64,000 nt of DNA from Gracilibacillus alcaliphilus. GTDB taxonomy: Bacteria > Bacillota > Bacilli > Bacillales > Amphibacillaceae. Of this stretch, positions 43,368 to 53,400 are shown in pieces. The notes beneath the pieces were generated by a model that saw only the letters and a list, made by a program, of their open reading frames with translations, made no database searches and was not told where the DNA came from. Position 1 is the stretch's first letter. Each line of letters opens with the position of its first letter. The translations under genes and the position numbers were made by a program. The DNA lies in the NCBI RefSeq assembly GCF_016909015.1, contig NZ_JAFBFA010000010.1:1-64000 (forward strand), written 5' to 3'.

Positions 43368-44888
43368 ATGGAATCTAAACAGAAACAAAGCAACTTTATT
43401 TATTGGGCATCAGGGATTGTCTCTATTTGCGGTATTATCTTTGAGGTCCTTTTTGGTGCACTTGGTTCCTATATTCTTGGAGATGGCGTCAAACAATATA
43501 CTTTGACAATTTCCTTGTTTTTAACAGGGATGGGGATTGGAGCTAGTTTAAGTGAAAAAGTAACTAAAAAATTAATTTTATCGTTTATTTATATTGAATA
43601 CTTTGTGGCCTTAATCGGCGGGATGTCCAGCTTTTTGATGTTTGCGGCGACGGCTTTTTTTGGCAGTGGCATAGACGCGCTGTTCCTCTATTCCATTACA
43701 TTGATTGTTGGTGCTCTAACAGGGGTGGAATTACCGATATTAATTCGCAAGGCAAATGAGGTCGGTGTGACTTTGCAACGAAGTACCGCAAGGGTGCTTT
43801 TTTCTGACTATGCGGGTGGTTTGATCGGCGGCCTGCTGTTTGTATTCTTATTACGGCCGCAGTTAGGCATGGTGAAGACAGCTTTTCTGGTAGGAATAAT
43901 AAACTTGTGTGTGGCGGTTGTTGTTTTATATTTATTTCGCAAAGAAATCAAAAGAAAATGGCTTCATGGAGTTGTCGGCAGTGTGATTGGCTCTGTACTT
44001 GTAGTCGGCTTGTTATTTGGCGAGTCGATTGCATTAAATTTTGAACAGCGGATTTATACTGACCCCATCATTCATTCCGAAGAAAGTCAGTATCAGAAAA
44101 TTATTGTCACGCGACAAAATGAAGATGTGCGTCTCTATTTAGATGGCGGTTTGCAATTCAGCTCGATTGATGAACATCGCTACCATGAGGTGCTCATTCA
44201 TCCTGCGATGGGGATAGCAACAAATCCGAGAAATGTGTTAGTGCTGGGCGGAGGAGACGGATTAGCCGTCCGGGAGTTATTGAAATATGACCAAGTCGAA
44301 CAGATCACATTAGTTGATTTAGATCCGGCAGTCGTTGAATTAGCCAACCAGAACCCGTATTTATTGGAACTTAATAAAGGTTCTTTGCAGGATGAACGCG
44401 TGCAGATTGTCCATCAAGATGCTTTTCAATACTTGGAGGATGGTGCCGATTGGTTTGATGTAATTATCATTGATTTACCTGATCCAAATAATGAAAGTCT
44501 CAATAAATTGTATACGAAAGAATTTTATTCGCTCGTTCGTAATCACTTGAATCCTGGTGGTGCGGTTTCGATTCAGGCGACCAGTCCGCTCTTTGCCAGA
44601 CAAGCGTACTGGACCATTTCGCATACGGTCGCCTCTACCGGGATGAAAGTAGAGAATTTACATGTGGATATTCCAAGCTTTGGTAATTGGGGATTTATCC
44701 TTGCCAGCAGAGAGGAGATCAACCTGCCAGCCATCGAAGTAGAGACTGAGTATCTTACAGCAGGAGTTTTGGAGAGTTTAACCCAGTTTGGTAAAGATGA
44801 AGGGGATCCCCCTGAAGAATTAGAAGAGAATACGCTGATTAATCCAATTCTGATTCAACTTTATGAAAAGGAATGGGAATACTATTAA
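43368..44888 (+). CDS. Membrane-anchored polyamine aminopropyltransferase (spermidine synthase-like)
   Basis: A 506-residue protein with six to seven helices (about 8-215), then a spermidine-synthase domain with VLVLGGGDGLAVRELLKY (decarboxylated-SAM site), LVDLDPAVVELA and VIIIDLPDPNNESLNKLYT. The enzyme class transfers an aminopropyl group to polyamines; whether this one works on a polyamine or a membrane-linked amine is not known. AGGGAAGGA precedes the ATG at 43368. Last gene of the PspA operon. No SpeD gene is in the window. Confidence 0.9.
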   Translation: MESKQKQSNFIYWASGIVSICGIIFEVLFGALGSYILGDGVKQYTLTISLFLTGMGIGASLSEKVTKKLILSFIYIEYFVALIGGMSSFLMFAATAFFGSGIDALFLYSITLIVGALTGVELPILIRKANEVGVTLQRSTARVLFSDYAGGLIGGLLFVFLLRPQLGMVKTAFLVGIINLCVAVVVLYLFRKEIKRKWLHGVVGSVIGSVLVVGLLFGESIALNFEQRIYTDPIIHSEESQYQKIIVTRQNEDVRLYLDGGLQFSSIDEHRYHEVLIHPAMGIATNPRNVLVLGGGDGLAVRELLKYDQVEQITLVDLDPAVVELANQNPYLLELNKGSLQDERVQIVHQDAFQYLEDGADWFDVIIIDLPDPNNESLNKLYTKEFYSLVRNHLNPGGAVSIQATSPLFARQAYWTISHTVASTGMKVENLHVDIPSFGNWGFILASREEINLPAIEVETEYLTAGVLESLTQFGKDEGDPPEELEENTLINPILIQLYEKEWEYY

Positions 44889-45069
44889 TCATCTGCTAAC
44901 CAAACCATAAGAGTCTTAATCAATGATAACGTGCCTTATTAGATGTTTTATTTACATGCCATCAGGGAATGACACTAGTGAGTTTTTTATAGCTGCAGTG
45001 ACAGCTTAGTTGACCATTCATAAAGGATAAGGCAATTTTAAATTAAAACGATAAGAGGAGTGAGTGATA

Positions 45070-45750
45070 GTGAAAGTATCCTTTCATGGACAATCTTGTG
45101 TCAAAATCGAAACTGTGAACCATACGCTCTTGATTGACCCGTTTATTACAGGGAATTCAACTAGTGATCTACAAGCTGATCAACAGAATCCTGATGTGAT
45201 TCTGCTTACACATGGTCATAATGATCATGTCGGAGATACCGTCAGTATTGCGAAGCGCACCGGTTGTTTAGTGGTTGCTCCTAATGAGCTGGCTGTGTAT
45301 TTAGAATCAAGAGGATTAAAAACACATCCTATGCATATTGGCGGGGCACATACCTTTGATTTTGGAAAAGTGAAGCTAACACCGGCCTTCCACGGTTCCT
45401 TATTTGTTGATGAGGATGGCACACACGTATATGGTGGAATGCCAGCTGGGTTATTAATTTATGCAGAAGATAAGACCATTTACCATGCAGGGGATACGGG
45501 CTTATTTTCTGATCTCAAATTAATTGGTGATAGAAATGAAATTGATTTGGCCTTCCTCCCAATTGGCGATAATTTTACGATGGGACCAGAAGATGCCCTC
45601 CTTGCAGCTGATTGGATCCAAGCGAAGCAGGTGGTTCCAATGCATTATAATACTTTTCCGCTTATCGAACAAGATGGTGCTGCATTTAGCCAGCAGGTTA
45701 AAACAGGCAAAGGGGTTCATCTGCAGCCTGGAGAAAGCATCGAATTATAA
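45070..45750 (+). CDS. ytkL: Metal-dependent hydrolase, UPF0173 (YtkL)
   Basis: A 226-residue metallo-beta-lactamase fold hydrolase. The HxHxDH motif is LLTHGHNDHVGD, further ligands are in TPAFHGS, IYHAGDTGLFSD and VVPMHYNTF. The GTG at 45070 is chosen because GAGGAG lies 9 nt before it and relatives begin MKVSFHGQS. Substrate unknown. A terminator follows. Confidence 0.93.
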   Translation: MKVSFHGQSCVKIETVNHTLLIDPFITGNSTSDLQADQQNPDVILLTHGHNDHVGDTVSIAKRTGCLVVAPNELAVYLESRGLKTHPMHIGGAHTFDFGKVKLTPAFHGSLFVDEDGTHVYGGMPAGLLIYAEDKTIYHAGDTGLFSDLKLIGDRNEIDLAFLPIGDNFTMGPEDALLAADWIQAKQVVPMHYNTFPLIEQDGAAFSQQVKTGKGVHLQPGESIEL

Positions 45751-45773
45751 TTAGATAGAGCAACAGTATATTA

Positions 45774-45810
45774 CTGGAATATGTTACACCTAGACATATT
45801 CCAGTTTTTA
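45774..45810 (+). terminator. Terminator of ytkL
   Basis: CTGGAATATGT (45774-45784) with ACATATTCCAG (45794-45804), 9-nt loop, then T's. The following 45811-46152 is AT-rich and gene-free apart from the ytoI promoter. Confidence 0.88.
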
Positions 45811-46073
45811 AAAAAAGATATAGAAGGGTGAAGTTACTTCAAAAATAGATGTCGCATTTAGTTAAACAGTAATAACCAAGTGTACCAGATGTAGTAATTT
45901 TTGAGGAAACAGAAGTCATTTTTTTTAGAAATTTCCCTTTAGCCATTCCACTTTTAGTCAATTCCTCTCATAAACAAGCAGTAAAAAAGTAATACAGTTT
46001 TATATCAAAAAATAAAACAGATTCTAATCGGTAACTTCTCAAATAGAGTATTTATTAATATTACAATATTAAA

Positions 46074-46102
46074 TTGAATAATAACTACTACAACTGTATA
46101 AT
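46074..46102 (+). promoter_or_regulatory. Sigma-A promoter of ytoI
   Basis: TTGAAT (46074-46079), 17-bp spacer, TATAAT (46097-46102), about 50 bp before the start codon. Confidence 0.7.
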
Positions 46103-46152
46103 AGAATTAGGTAAAAAAATATTAGTACAGATGAAAGATTGGTGAATGGCAA

Positions 46153-47466
46153 TTGGCTACAAAACACGAACAAATTTTATCCTATATAGAGTCTCTTTCT
46201 GTAGGAAATAAGATATCAGTGAGGCAAATTGCAAAGGAATTAAATGTAAGTGAAGGAACAGCCTATCGTGCCATCAAAGAAGCAGAAAATAAAGGGCTGG
46301 TAAGCACTATAGAGCGAGTAGGAACCATTCGTATTGAACGCAAGCAAAAAGAGAATTTTGAGAATCTAACGTTTGCTGAAATTGTTAGTATTGTCGATGG
46401 GCAAGTGCTGGGAGGCAGAGATGGCTTATATAAGACACTTAATAAATTTGTCATCGGTGCCATGGAGCTTGATGCCATGATGCGTTATACGGAGAAAGAC
46501 TCCCTGCTTATCGTCGGAAACCGCCCAGAAGCACATCAGCTTGCTTTAAAAGAAGGAGCAGCAGTGCTTATTACAGGTGGCTTTGATACGGATGATTATA
46601 CGAAACAGCTTGCAGATGAGAAACAACTGCCAATTATCTCGACAAGTTATGATACCTTTACCGTGGCAGCGATGATTAACCGCGCTATTTATGATCAGTT
46701 GATTAAGAAAGAAATCATCCTGGTGGGAGATATCTACACCAATGTTGATGAAACCTATTTCTTGAGAACAAAGGATTTTGTTGAGAAATGGCATCAGTGG
46801 GAACAAAAAACTACACATAGCCGCTATCCTGTTCTCGATGACAATAATAAGGTTGTAGGTATTGTAACATCTAAAGATGTAATCGGAAAAAGCAGAGATA
46901 TGCCTATTGATAAGGTAATGACGAAAAATCCGTTAACGGTTATGAAGGAAACCTCATTAGCTTATGCTGCCCATATGATGGTTTGGGAAGGTATTGAAAT
47001 TATGCCAGTCGTTGATCAGCATCATCAATTACTAGGATTAATTTCACGTCAAGATGTGTTGAAAGGATTGCAGCATGTTCAGAAACAGCCACAGGTTGGC
47101 GAAACTATTGATGATATTATCTCTAATTATTTTGAACAGCTGCCATCTGAATCACAGCATACGATGTACCGGGCAGAAATTACACCGCAAATGACCAATC
47201 AATTTGGAACATTATCATATGGAGTATTTGTTTCCTATGTCATTGAGGCTGCCAGGCGTATGTTGCGCCAAATGAAAAAAGGTGATTTGGTGCTAGAGCA
47301 TATCAATGTTTATTTTATTAAGCCGATCCAGTTGGAAACCATGGTAACTTTCCTGCCAACAATAGTTGATATTGGCCGCAAATCTGTGAAAGTAGATGTA
47401 GAAGCTTATCATGAGAAGAAAGTAGTAGGGAAGGCAATGCTTGTGGCACAGCTGATTGATCGATAG
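46153..47466 (+). CDS. ytoI: HTH-DRTGG-CBS-thioesterase fusion protein (YtoI)
   Basis: A 437-residue multidomain protein: winged helix (1-60, VRQIAKELNVSEGTAYRAIKEA), DRTGG domain (about 75-175), two CBS domains (about 195-310, YPVLDDNNKVVGIVTSKDV and MPVVDQHHQLLGLISRQDVL) and a hot-dog thioesterase-like domain (about 330-437). CBS pairs bind adenyl nucleotides, so a nucleotide-sensing regulator or enzyme is likely. The TTG start has GGTGA 7 nt upstream. The domain order equals B. subtilis YtoI. Confidence 0.93.
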   Translation: MATKHEQILSYIESLSVGNKISVRQIAKELNVSEGTAYRAIKEAENKGLVSTIERVGTIRIERKQKENFENLTFAEIVSIVDGQVLGGRDGLYKTLNKFVIGAMELDAMMRYTEKDSLLIVGNRPEAHQLALKEGAAVLITGGFDTDDYTKQLADEKQLPIISTSYDTFTVAAMINRAIYDQLIKKEIILVGDIYTNVDETYFLRTKDFVEKWHQWEQKTTHSRYPVLDDNNKVVGIVTSKDVIGKSRDMPIDKVMTKNPLTVMKETSLAYAAHMMVWEGIEIMPVVDQHHQLLGLISRQDVLKGLQHVQKQPQVGETIDDIISNYFEQLPSESQHTMYRAEITPQMTNQFGTLSYGVFVSYVIEAARRMLRQMKKGDLVLEHINVYFIKPIQLETMVTFLPTIVDIGRKSVKVDVEAYHEKKVVGKAMLVAQLIDR

Positions 47467-47508
47467 ATTTTTGCGGACATGGTGGTTATTGTCCGCAAAA
47501 ATCTCTAT
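47465..47508. terminator. Terminator of ytoI
   Basis: Perfect 14-bp stem AGATTTTTGCGGAC with GTCCGCAAAAATCT (47465-47478, 47491-47504), overlapping the stop codon. It may serve both convergent genes. Confidence 0.8.
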
Positions 47509-47560
47509 ATTGAAGTGACGATAGAATTTCCTCGCGCTTATGTAATTCCTTGCCAAAGAA

Positions 47561-47869
47561 TTATTTCCTTTTGTGAAGCTCCCCCTTATAATGGAGATAG
47601 CGTTTCACCCCGCCATATCCTTGTAAGATTCCAATCGCAAGAAAAGCAATGGTCACAAACAAGGCAAGTTGTGTTTGATAGAATATGTATTGATTGATAC
47701 CAAAGGCAATCATGAAGATACCTAGGGCAATACGTGCCTTTGCGTTGCTTATTTCTTGTATTAGCGGATCTGGCTGACGCAGATTTGAAAATTTATAATA
47801 AATATACAACAGAATTGATAGTATAATGACAATAGGAAATGCGATCATACCAATTAAACCTCCAATCAT
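47561..47869 (-). CDS. ytpI: YtpI family membrane protein
   Basis: A 102-residue protein with three helices; the IALGIFMIAFGINQYIFYQ segment and a GYGGVKRYLHY end match the YtpI family. It is divergent from nrnA and lies in the B. subtilis order ytoI-ytpI-ytqI. No function is known. Confidence 0.88.
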   Translation of the reverse strand: MIGGLIGMIAFPIVIILSILLYIYYKFSNLRQPDPLIQEISNAKARIALGIFMIAFGINQYIFYQTQLALFVTIAFLAIGILQGYGGVKRYLHYKGELHKRK

Positions 47870-47961
47870 GCTAACGTATGATAAAAATCCTATACCATTT
47901 TATCGTTTATATTGTAAAATTACCAGCATAACCAATTTATTTTTTATAAAGGAGTTTTTCT

Positions 47962-48906
47962 ATGTCCATTGTTCAAGAGATTCACCAAAAAATAAAAACT
48001 TATTCACGCATCATTATTCATCGTCATATTCGTCCAGATCCTGATGCATATGGTTCACAAAATGGTTTAGCTGAAATTATTAAAGCAAGCTATCCAGATA
48101 AAGAAGTATTAGTAGTAGGCGAAGAGGAAGCGTCATTAACCTTTTTGGCTAAAATGGAGCAAATAGCAGATGAGGACTTTACAGAAGCGTTAGTTATTGT
48201 CTGTGATACAGCGAACCAAGAGCGTATTTCTGATCAACGCTATAACAAAGGCAAGGAATTAATCAAAATTGACCACCATCCAGTTGTCGATGCTTATGGT
48301 GATATTCAATGGGTAGATGTTCAAGCTAGCTCAACCAGCGAAATGATTTATCATTTCTTCAAAGAGTTGCAAGACGAGGGTATACATATGACGGATAAGG
48401 CGGCTTCTCTTATTTATTGTGGTATTGTTGGTGATACTGGAAGGTTCCTTTTTCCAAGTACAACGGAGCGTACTTTTCAATATGCCTCAGAATTAGTAGG
48501 TTATGATTTTGATCGTTCCTATATCTATGAAGAGATGTACAAGACATCTGCCAATATTGCACGTCTAAAGGGCTATATTTTGCAAAACATTACGATTTCT
48601 GATGTCGGTGTCAGTTACATTCAATTAACAAAAGAAATCTTAGATAAGTTTGAGGTAATGCCTTCTGAGACCAGTTCCATTGTCGGTATATTAGGTGATA
48701 TTGATGGGATTAAGGCGTGGGCGATCTTTGTGGAAGAAGAACATGTTATTCGTGTCCGCCTTCGTTCCAAAGGACCGATTATTAATCAAGTAGCTGCCTT
48801 GTATGAAGGTGGGGGGCATCCGCTTGCTGCTGGTGCTAAGATCCATGAATGGAATGAGGTAGAAGCAGTGGTAGCCGACTTAGAGAAAGTGTGCCAATTG
48901 TCATAA
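47962..48906 (+). CDS. nrnA: Bifunctional oligoribonuclease/PAP phosphatase NrnA
   Basis: A 314-residue DHH/DHHA1 phosphoesterase that degrades nanoRNAs and 3'-phosphoadenosine 5'-phosphate. Metal motifs are RPDPDAYGSQ, VCDTAN, KIDHHP and GDTGRF. The DHHA1 RNA-binding loop is GGGGHPLAAGA. AAAGGAG precedes the ATG. It is the ytqI position. Confidence 0.96.
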   Translation: MSIVQEIHQKIKTYSRIIIHRHIRPDPDAYGSQNGLAEIIKASYPDKEVLVVGEEEASLTFLAKMEQIADEDFTEALVIVCDTANQERISDQRYNKGKELIKIDHHPVVDAYGDIQWVDVQASSTSEMIYHFFKELQDEGIHMTDKAASLIYCGIVGDTGRFLFPSTTERTFQYASELVGYDFDRSYIYEEMYKTSANIARLKGYILQNITISDVGVSYIQLTKEILDKFEVMPSETSSIVGILGDIDGIKAWAIFVEEEHVIRVRLRSKGPIINQVAALYEGGGHPLAAGAKIHEWNEVEAVVADLEKVCQLS

Positions 48907-48986
48907 AGACAGATGACGCCCGGTTTTCCCTGTGAGCATAGCGGTTCCTGCTAAACGGAGAGCAGGGAATACGAGCGCTTATTTCA

Positions 48987-49020
48987 AAAGCTCGTTGTGT
49001 CTAATGTCAACGAGCTTTCT
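48987..49020. terminator. Terminator between nrnA and ytrI
   Basis: AAAGCTCGTTG (48987-48997) with CAACGAGCTTT (49008-49018), 10-nt loop; A's before and T's after make it usable from both sides. Confidence 0.8.
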
Positions 49021-49022
49021 GC

Positions 49023-49532
49023 TTAATTAGCAATAGATAGTTCAATCGATAAATATAAAGTCTCGCTGATAATAATCCGGGAAATCTCTGCTTGGAATTG
49101 AAAATCATCGATGCGAAAAGTTTTATTTTCAATCGTAGCGATCAAGAAATCAATCGATTCGTCCATATCTTGCACTTTCTTGCCAATCGCTTGTCCAGCT
49201 TCCAGCGTTATCGCTTCTTCTAATTGATGAATCATCAGGCGGTCATTCTCCATCCTTAATTGTTCTAAATTAAGGAAATCAATCTTTATTTCTTTAATCC
49301 CGACACCTTCCTTGGTTTGTTGGTCTAAGGCGCGGTGGTTTTCTAATAATGTCTTATAATTCTGATTTAACTCCTGATACCTTGTCCGCAGTGTCAGGTT
49401 TTCTTCAATCCAGCGTTCTTGAAAAGATCCAAACATATAGAGAAAAATAAAGTAACCAATGATCGTTCCACATGCTATACCTGCCAAAAAGCGCTGCCAG
49501 CCCGGGCGTTTGTAATAGGGAGGAATATGCAT
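49023..49532 (-). CDS. ytrI: Sporulation membrane protein YtrI
   Basis: A 169-residue protein with one N-terminal membrane helix (about 15-36), a coiled-coil (50-90) and a beta-rich C-terminal part. It overlaps ytrH by one base, as expected for the ytrHI sporulation operon of the mother cell. Confidence 0.9.
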   Translation of the reverse strand: MHIPPYYKRPGWQRFLAGIACGTIIGYFIFLYMFGSFQERWIEENLTLRTRYQELNQNYKTLLENHRALDQQTKEGVGIKEIKIDFLNLEQLRMENDRLMIHQLEEAITLEAGQAIGKKVQDMDESIDFLIATIENKTFRIDDFQFQAEISRIIISETLYLSIELSIAN

Positions 49533-49864
49533 TAGTCAATTTCCTCTTGGATTAGCCATTCGATAATTAAGAGCGCTGTATGTGCCCCACCCATTGCTGT
49601 AATTATTAACAGAACTTGTTTGACTAAGTCAATCGTGGACCCATCAAAGAGACCCCTTTCAAAATTAGTGATCGCATCAAAGGTACCACCTATAGCTGCG
49701 ACAATCGCCCAAATCCTCAGACTTTTGGCAATGCGGATAATATGTACAAATGGTGCTTCACCGGTAATAAAAGCCCCGATACTTCCTATTAATGAACCGC
49801 CTATGATCACACCGAATGCAATGAAGTAGCATTGAACTATGGTTGCCATAAATCGTTCTTCCAT
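49532..49864 (-). CDS. ytrH: Sporulation protein YtrH
   Basis: A 110-residue membrane protein with three helices, starting MEERFMATIVQCYFIAFG and carrying GTFDAITNFERGLFDG, both characteristic of YtrH. GGAGGGG precedes the ATG. A sigma-E type promoter is 35 bp before it. Confidence 0.95.
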   Translation of the reverse strand: MEERFMATIVQCYFIAFGVIIGGSLIGSIGAFITGEAPFVHIIRIAKSLRIWAIVAAIGGTFDAITNFERGLFDGSTIDLVKQVLLIITAMGGAHTALLIIEWLIQEEID

Positions 49865-49898
49865 TCAAGCCCCTCCAACTATGAACTGTTATTGTCTT

Positions 49899-49927
49899 AT
49901 TATATGAAAGCTTGGCAAGGGATATGT
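49899..49927 (-). promoter_or_regulatory. Sigma-E type promoter of ytrHI
   Basis: On the minus strand the -10 is CATATAAT (49906-49899) and the -35 ACATATC (49927-49921), 14 bp apart. It matches the mother-cell sigma-E pattern (KMATATT-N14-CATACAHT) at most positions. Confidence 0.65.
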
Positions 49928-49934
49928 TTAACCA

Positions 49935-49962
49935 ATTACAGAATGTCCAATGTTTGTTATAA
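49935..49962 (+). promoter_or_regulatory. Predicted sigma-A promoter of dnaE, now in front of a mobile element
   Basis: TTACAG (49936-49941) and TATAAT (49958-49963), about 16 bp apart with a TGT before the -10. The inserted element at 49968 begins about 5 bp behind the -10, so it starts at the likely transcription start. Confidence 0.6.
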
Positions 49963-49967
49963 TAGAG

Positions 49968-50349
49968 GGTGTTCAAAAAGCCCAATAAAAATGACACGGT
50001 GAATTTCTGCGTTGGCAATAGGGGAACTTCTACCAAAACCGTCCACATCATGTGGACAAAGCAGAAGTCAACACTTCCTGTCAAGTCCGTTATTCACGTA
50101 TTAAAAGCATACGATTCATTCCTTGGAAAGGAAGGTCACTTTTCCGGCGTGCAAGGTCGTCCCCTTGAAAAAGAAAATCACTTTTTCTACGTGTAAGCCC
50201 ATTTCCTTGAAAAAAAGGTGCTTTTTTGCGTGCAAGATCGTTTGCTCAAAGGCTGCGCCGCCTTGAACTTTCGACGCACACGATGTGTTAGTATCGATGT
50301 TGCGAACTTAACCGATGATGGTCCTTTTTATCAAACTTTTTGCACGCAA
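49968..50349 (+). mobile_element. Mobile structured element, copy 3 (382 bp)
   Basis: Same left end (GTGTTCAAAAAGCCC); the right end is slightly eroded (CTTTTTGCACG). The flanking 9-mers ATAATAGAG and TACATAGAG match at 6 positions. It carries GTCCACA/TGTGGAC, the TTCTGC/GCAGAA long pairing and three hairpin modules (50119-50160, 50161-50202, 50203-50241). It sits between the dnaE promoter and dnaE, whose start is 54 bp beyond its end. Confidence 0.8.
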
Positions 50350-50402
50350 TACATAGAGGTTGTTCCAAAACGTTTGATTGGATAATATGGAGGGATGAAG
50401 GG

Positions 50403-53400
50403 ATGGCTTTTCAGGCACAATTACAAATTACTACCGGTTATAGTTTAATGAAAAGTACGATACAGATCCCTTCATTAGTGAAGGAAGCAAAGCAAAAAGG
50501 TTATACTCATTTGGCTATTACTGATGAAGACACCGTACATGGTTTGATTTCTTTTTATCAGACTTGTCTGCGTGAACAGATACAGCCGATTTTGGGTATG
50601 ACTTCAACCATACAAATAGAGGGCCAGCCAGTCCGTATTATTTCATTGGCAGCGAATAACGAAGGTTACCAACAATTACTCCAATTAAGTTCAGATATCC
50701 AGCACGGCCAAATGATTGATTTTGAAACCTATCAAACCTATCTTAACGGACTGATCACGATCGTCCCTGCTGACCAGTTTACCAGTTCAGAATGGCAGGA
50801 TTACAGTGAGCGGCTGCAAGTGCTGGAACATGTTTATTTAGGAATTTCTGCTTCTCTGCTTACAGAACAAGCGGTGTTAGAAGCATTAGAGATACAAAAA
50901 GTAGCACTTGCAGATGTGCGCTATCTGCATAAACATGATCGATTTGCATACAGCTGCTTACAGGCTATGTCACAAGGTGCCAAATGGAACCGAGAGCTGC
51001 TGGAAGGGACAACCGGAACATTTTTGCCTAGTACTGAGGAATTTACGACAGTCTTCCAGCAATGGCCGGAAATTATAGAGACTACCAACCGGCTTGCGCA
51101 GGAATGCCAATTGGAATTACCGCTGGGCAAGAAGTATCTCCCTAAATATCCGCTCCCAAATGATGAACAAGCAGATAACTATTTAAAAGCTATTTGTCAA
51201 TCGGCTTTATCCAGCAAATATACAACAGTAACAGAAGAAATAACAAATAGACTGAATCATGAATTAGCCGTGATCCAGTCAATGGGATTTAGCGATTATT
51301 TTTTAATTGTTTGGGATTTTGTCAAATATGCCAAAGAACAGGAAATATTAGTAGGCCCGGGAAGGGGATCAGCTGCTGGTTCTATTGTTGCTTATTTGTT
51401 AGGGATTACTACGGTAGATCCAATCCAATACGGTCTGTTATTTGAACGTTTTTTGAATCCGGAACGTGTTACTCTGCCCGATATTGATATTGACTTTTCA
51501 GATGAGAAACGGGATACCGTGATTCGCTACGTGGCAGATAAATATGGAGCTCAGCATGTGGCGCAAATTGTCACGTTTGGAACATTTGCCGCCCGCTCCC
51601 TACTGCGAGAGTTGTTTAAAGTGCTGTCGATAGAGGAAAATGACCAAGTTTATATCTTACGTCTATTGCCGAAAGACAGCACCATGCCGATCGCAGCCAT
51701 GCTCAAGCAATCCAAAGAATTAATGGATTATGTCACAAATTCAGAGAAACTACGGCAATTATTTCGGGTATGCAACTGCTTGGAGGGACTGCCAAGGCAT
51801 CTTTCTACACATGCCGCCGGTGTGGTGATTAGTGATGACGAACTGACCAAACATACGGCTACTATGCCGTCACAACATGATATTACATTGACACAATTTG
51901 CGATGAATGAGTTAGAACGTGTAGGGTTGTTAAAGTTCGATTTTCTAGGCTTGCGAAACTTAACCATTATTGAACGGATGACCAAACAAATAGCCAGGAT
52001 TTATAAGCGGAAAATCATTACAGAAGAATTAGCTTTAGATGACCCAGACACGTTTCAATTGCTGCAAAGAGGAGAAACCAATGGTATCTTTCAATTGGAG
52101 TCACAAGGTATGCAACAAGTATTAAAGGAGTTGCGTCCAACCGAATTTGAAGATATTGTGGCGGTAAATGCTTTGTATCGCCCTGGTCCAATGGCGTTTA
52201 TTCCTACTTATGTGGCACGCAAGCATAAGCAAGAAAAGGTTACGTATTTACATGACAATTTAAAGCCTATTCTTTCCAAGACATATGGTGTTTTGGTTTA
52301 TCAAGAGCAAATTATTCAAATCGTTCACCAAATGGCTGGTTTCACTTATGGTCAGGCAGATATGTTAAGAAGGGCTGTTAGTAAAAAGGATAAAGAACTA
52401 TTAATGAGCAATAAGCAGGCATTTTTGAACGGATCACGTGCGAAAGGCTACACTGAATCGGTTGCAGAAGAAGTATTCGCTTGGATTGTGCGGTTTTCTG
52501 ATTATGGCTTTAACCGCAGCCATGCTGTGGCCTATAGTATGATTACGTATCAATTGGCATATTTTAAGGCGAATTATCCATTGGTCTTTTACAATGAGAT
52601 GCTTCATATTCATAACGGTAATAGTGACAAGCTGTATGTCTATTTGCGTGAAGCACGTCAAAAGGGATTGTCGATTCTGGCTCCATCCATCAATCACAGT
52701 ATTGGCAGAACAAAGTTGGAAAAGGGAGCGATCCGCCTAGGGTTAACACTGGTGAAAGGGATTGGATATCAAGCTGTACAGGCCATGCTGGAGGCTCGAA
52801 AAGATAAACCCTTTACCAGCTTATTTGATTTCTGTTTGCGAGTTCCGTTAAAACAGGTGAATCGCTCGATGATTTATACCCTGATCCTGGCTGGTGCTTT
52901 TGATGAACTGCATAACAATCGTGCCAGCCTAATCGCAAGTATAGATGAGGCGATGGAGCAGGGCGAATTATTTAAAGAATTCAGCGATGGGACAGGCTTA
53001 GGTGTAGCGCTGGATGTAGCGTATGTCGAACTGGACGAAATGCCAATTATGCAAAAATTGATGGCAGAAAAAGAAGTACTCGGCTTTTTTATTTCCCGTC
53101 ATCCATTGGCAGAGGCTCGTCAAACACTGAGAAGTTACGGTTATGTTGACATTCAACGTGTGCTGCAACATCGTTACAAGAAAGTAAGACTGGCTGCAGT
53201 TGTACAAGGGTTAAAAGTGATTCGCACGAAGAAAGGGGAGTCTATGGCTTTTGCCACGTTAGCGGATGAACTATCAGAGATGGACGCCGTCTTATTCCCA
53301 GCGACATTTCGTCAAGTTAATGATTGGCTGGAACAAGACTGCTTTGTTTTGGTAGAAGGAAGAACCGAACAGCGTAATGATAAGCAACAGCTTATTATTG

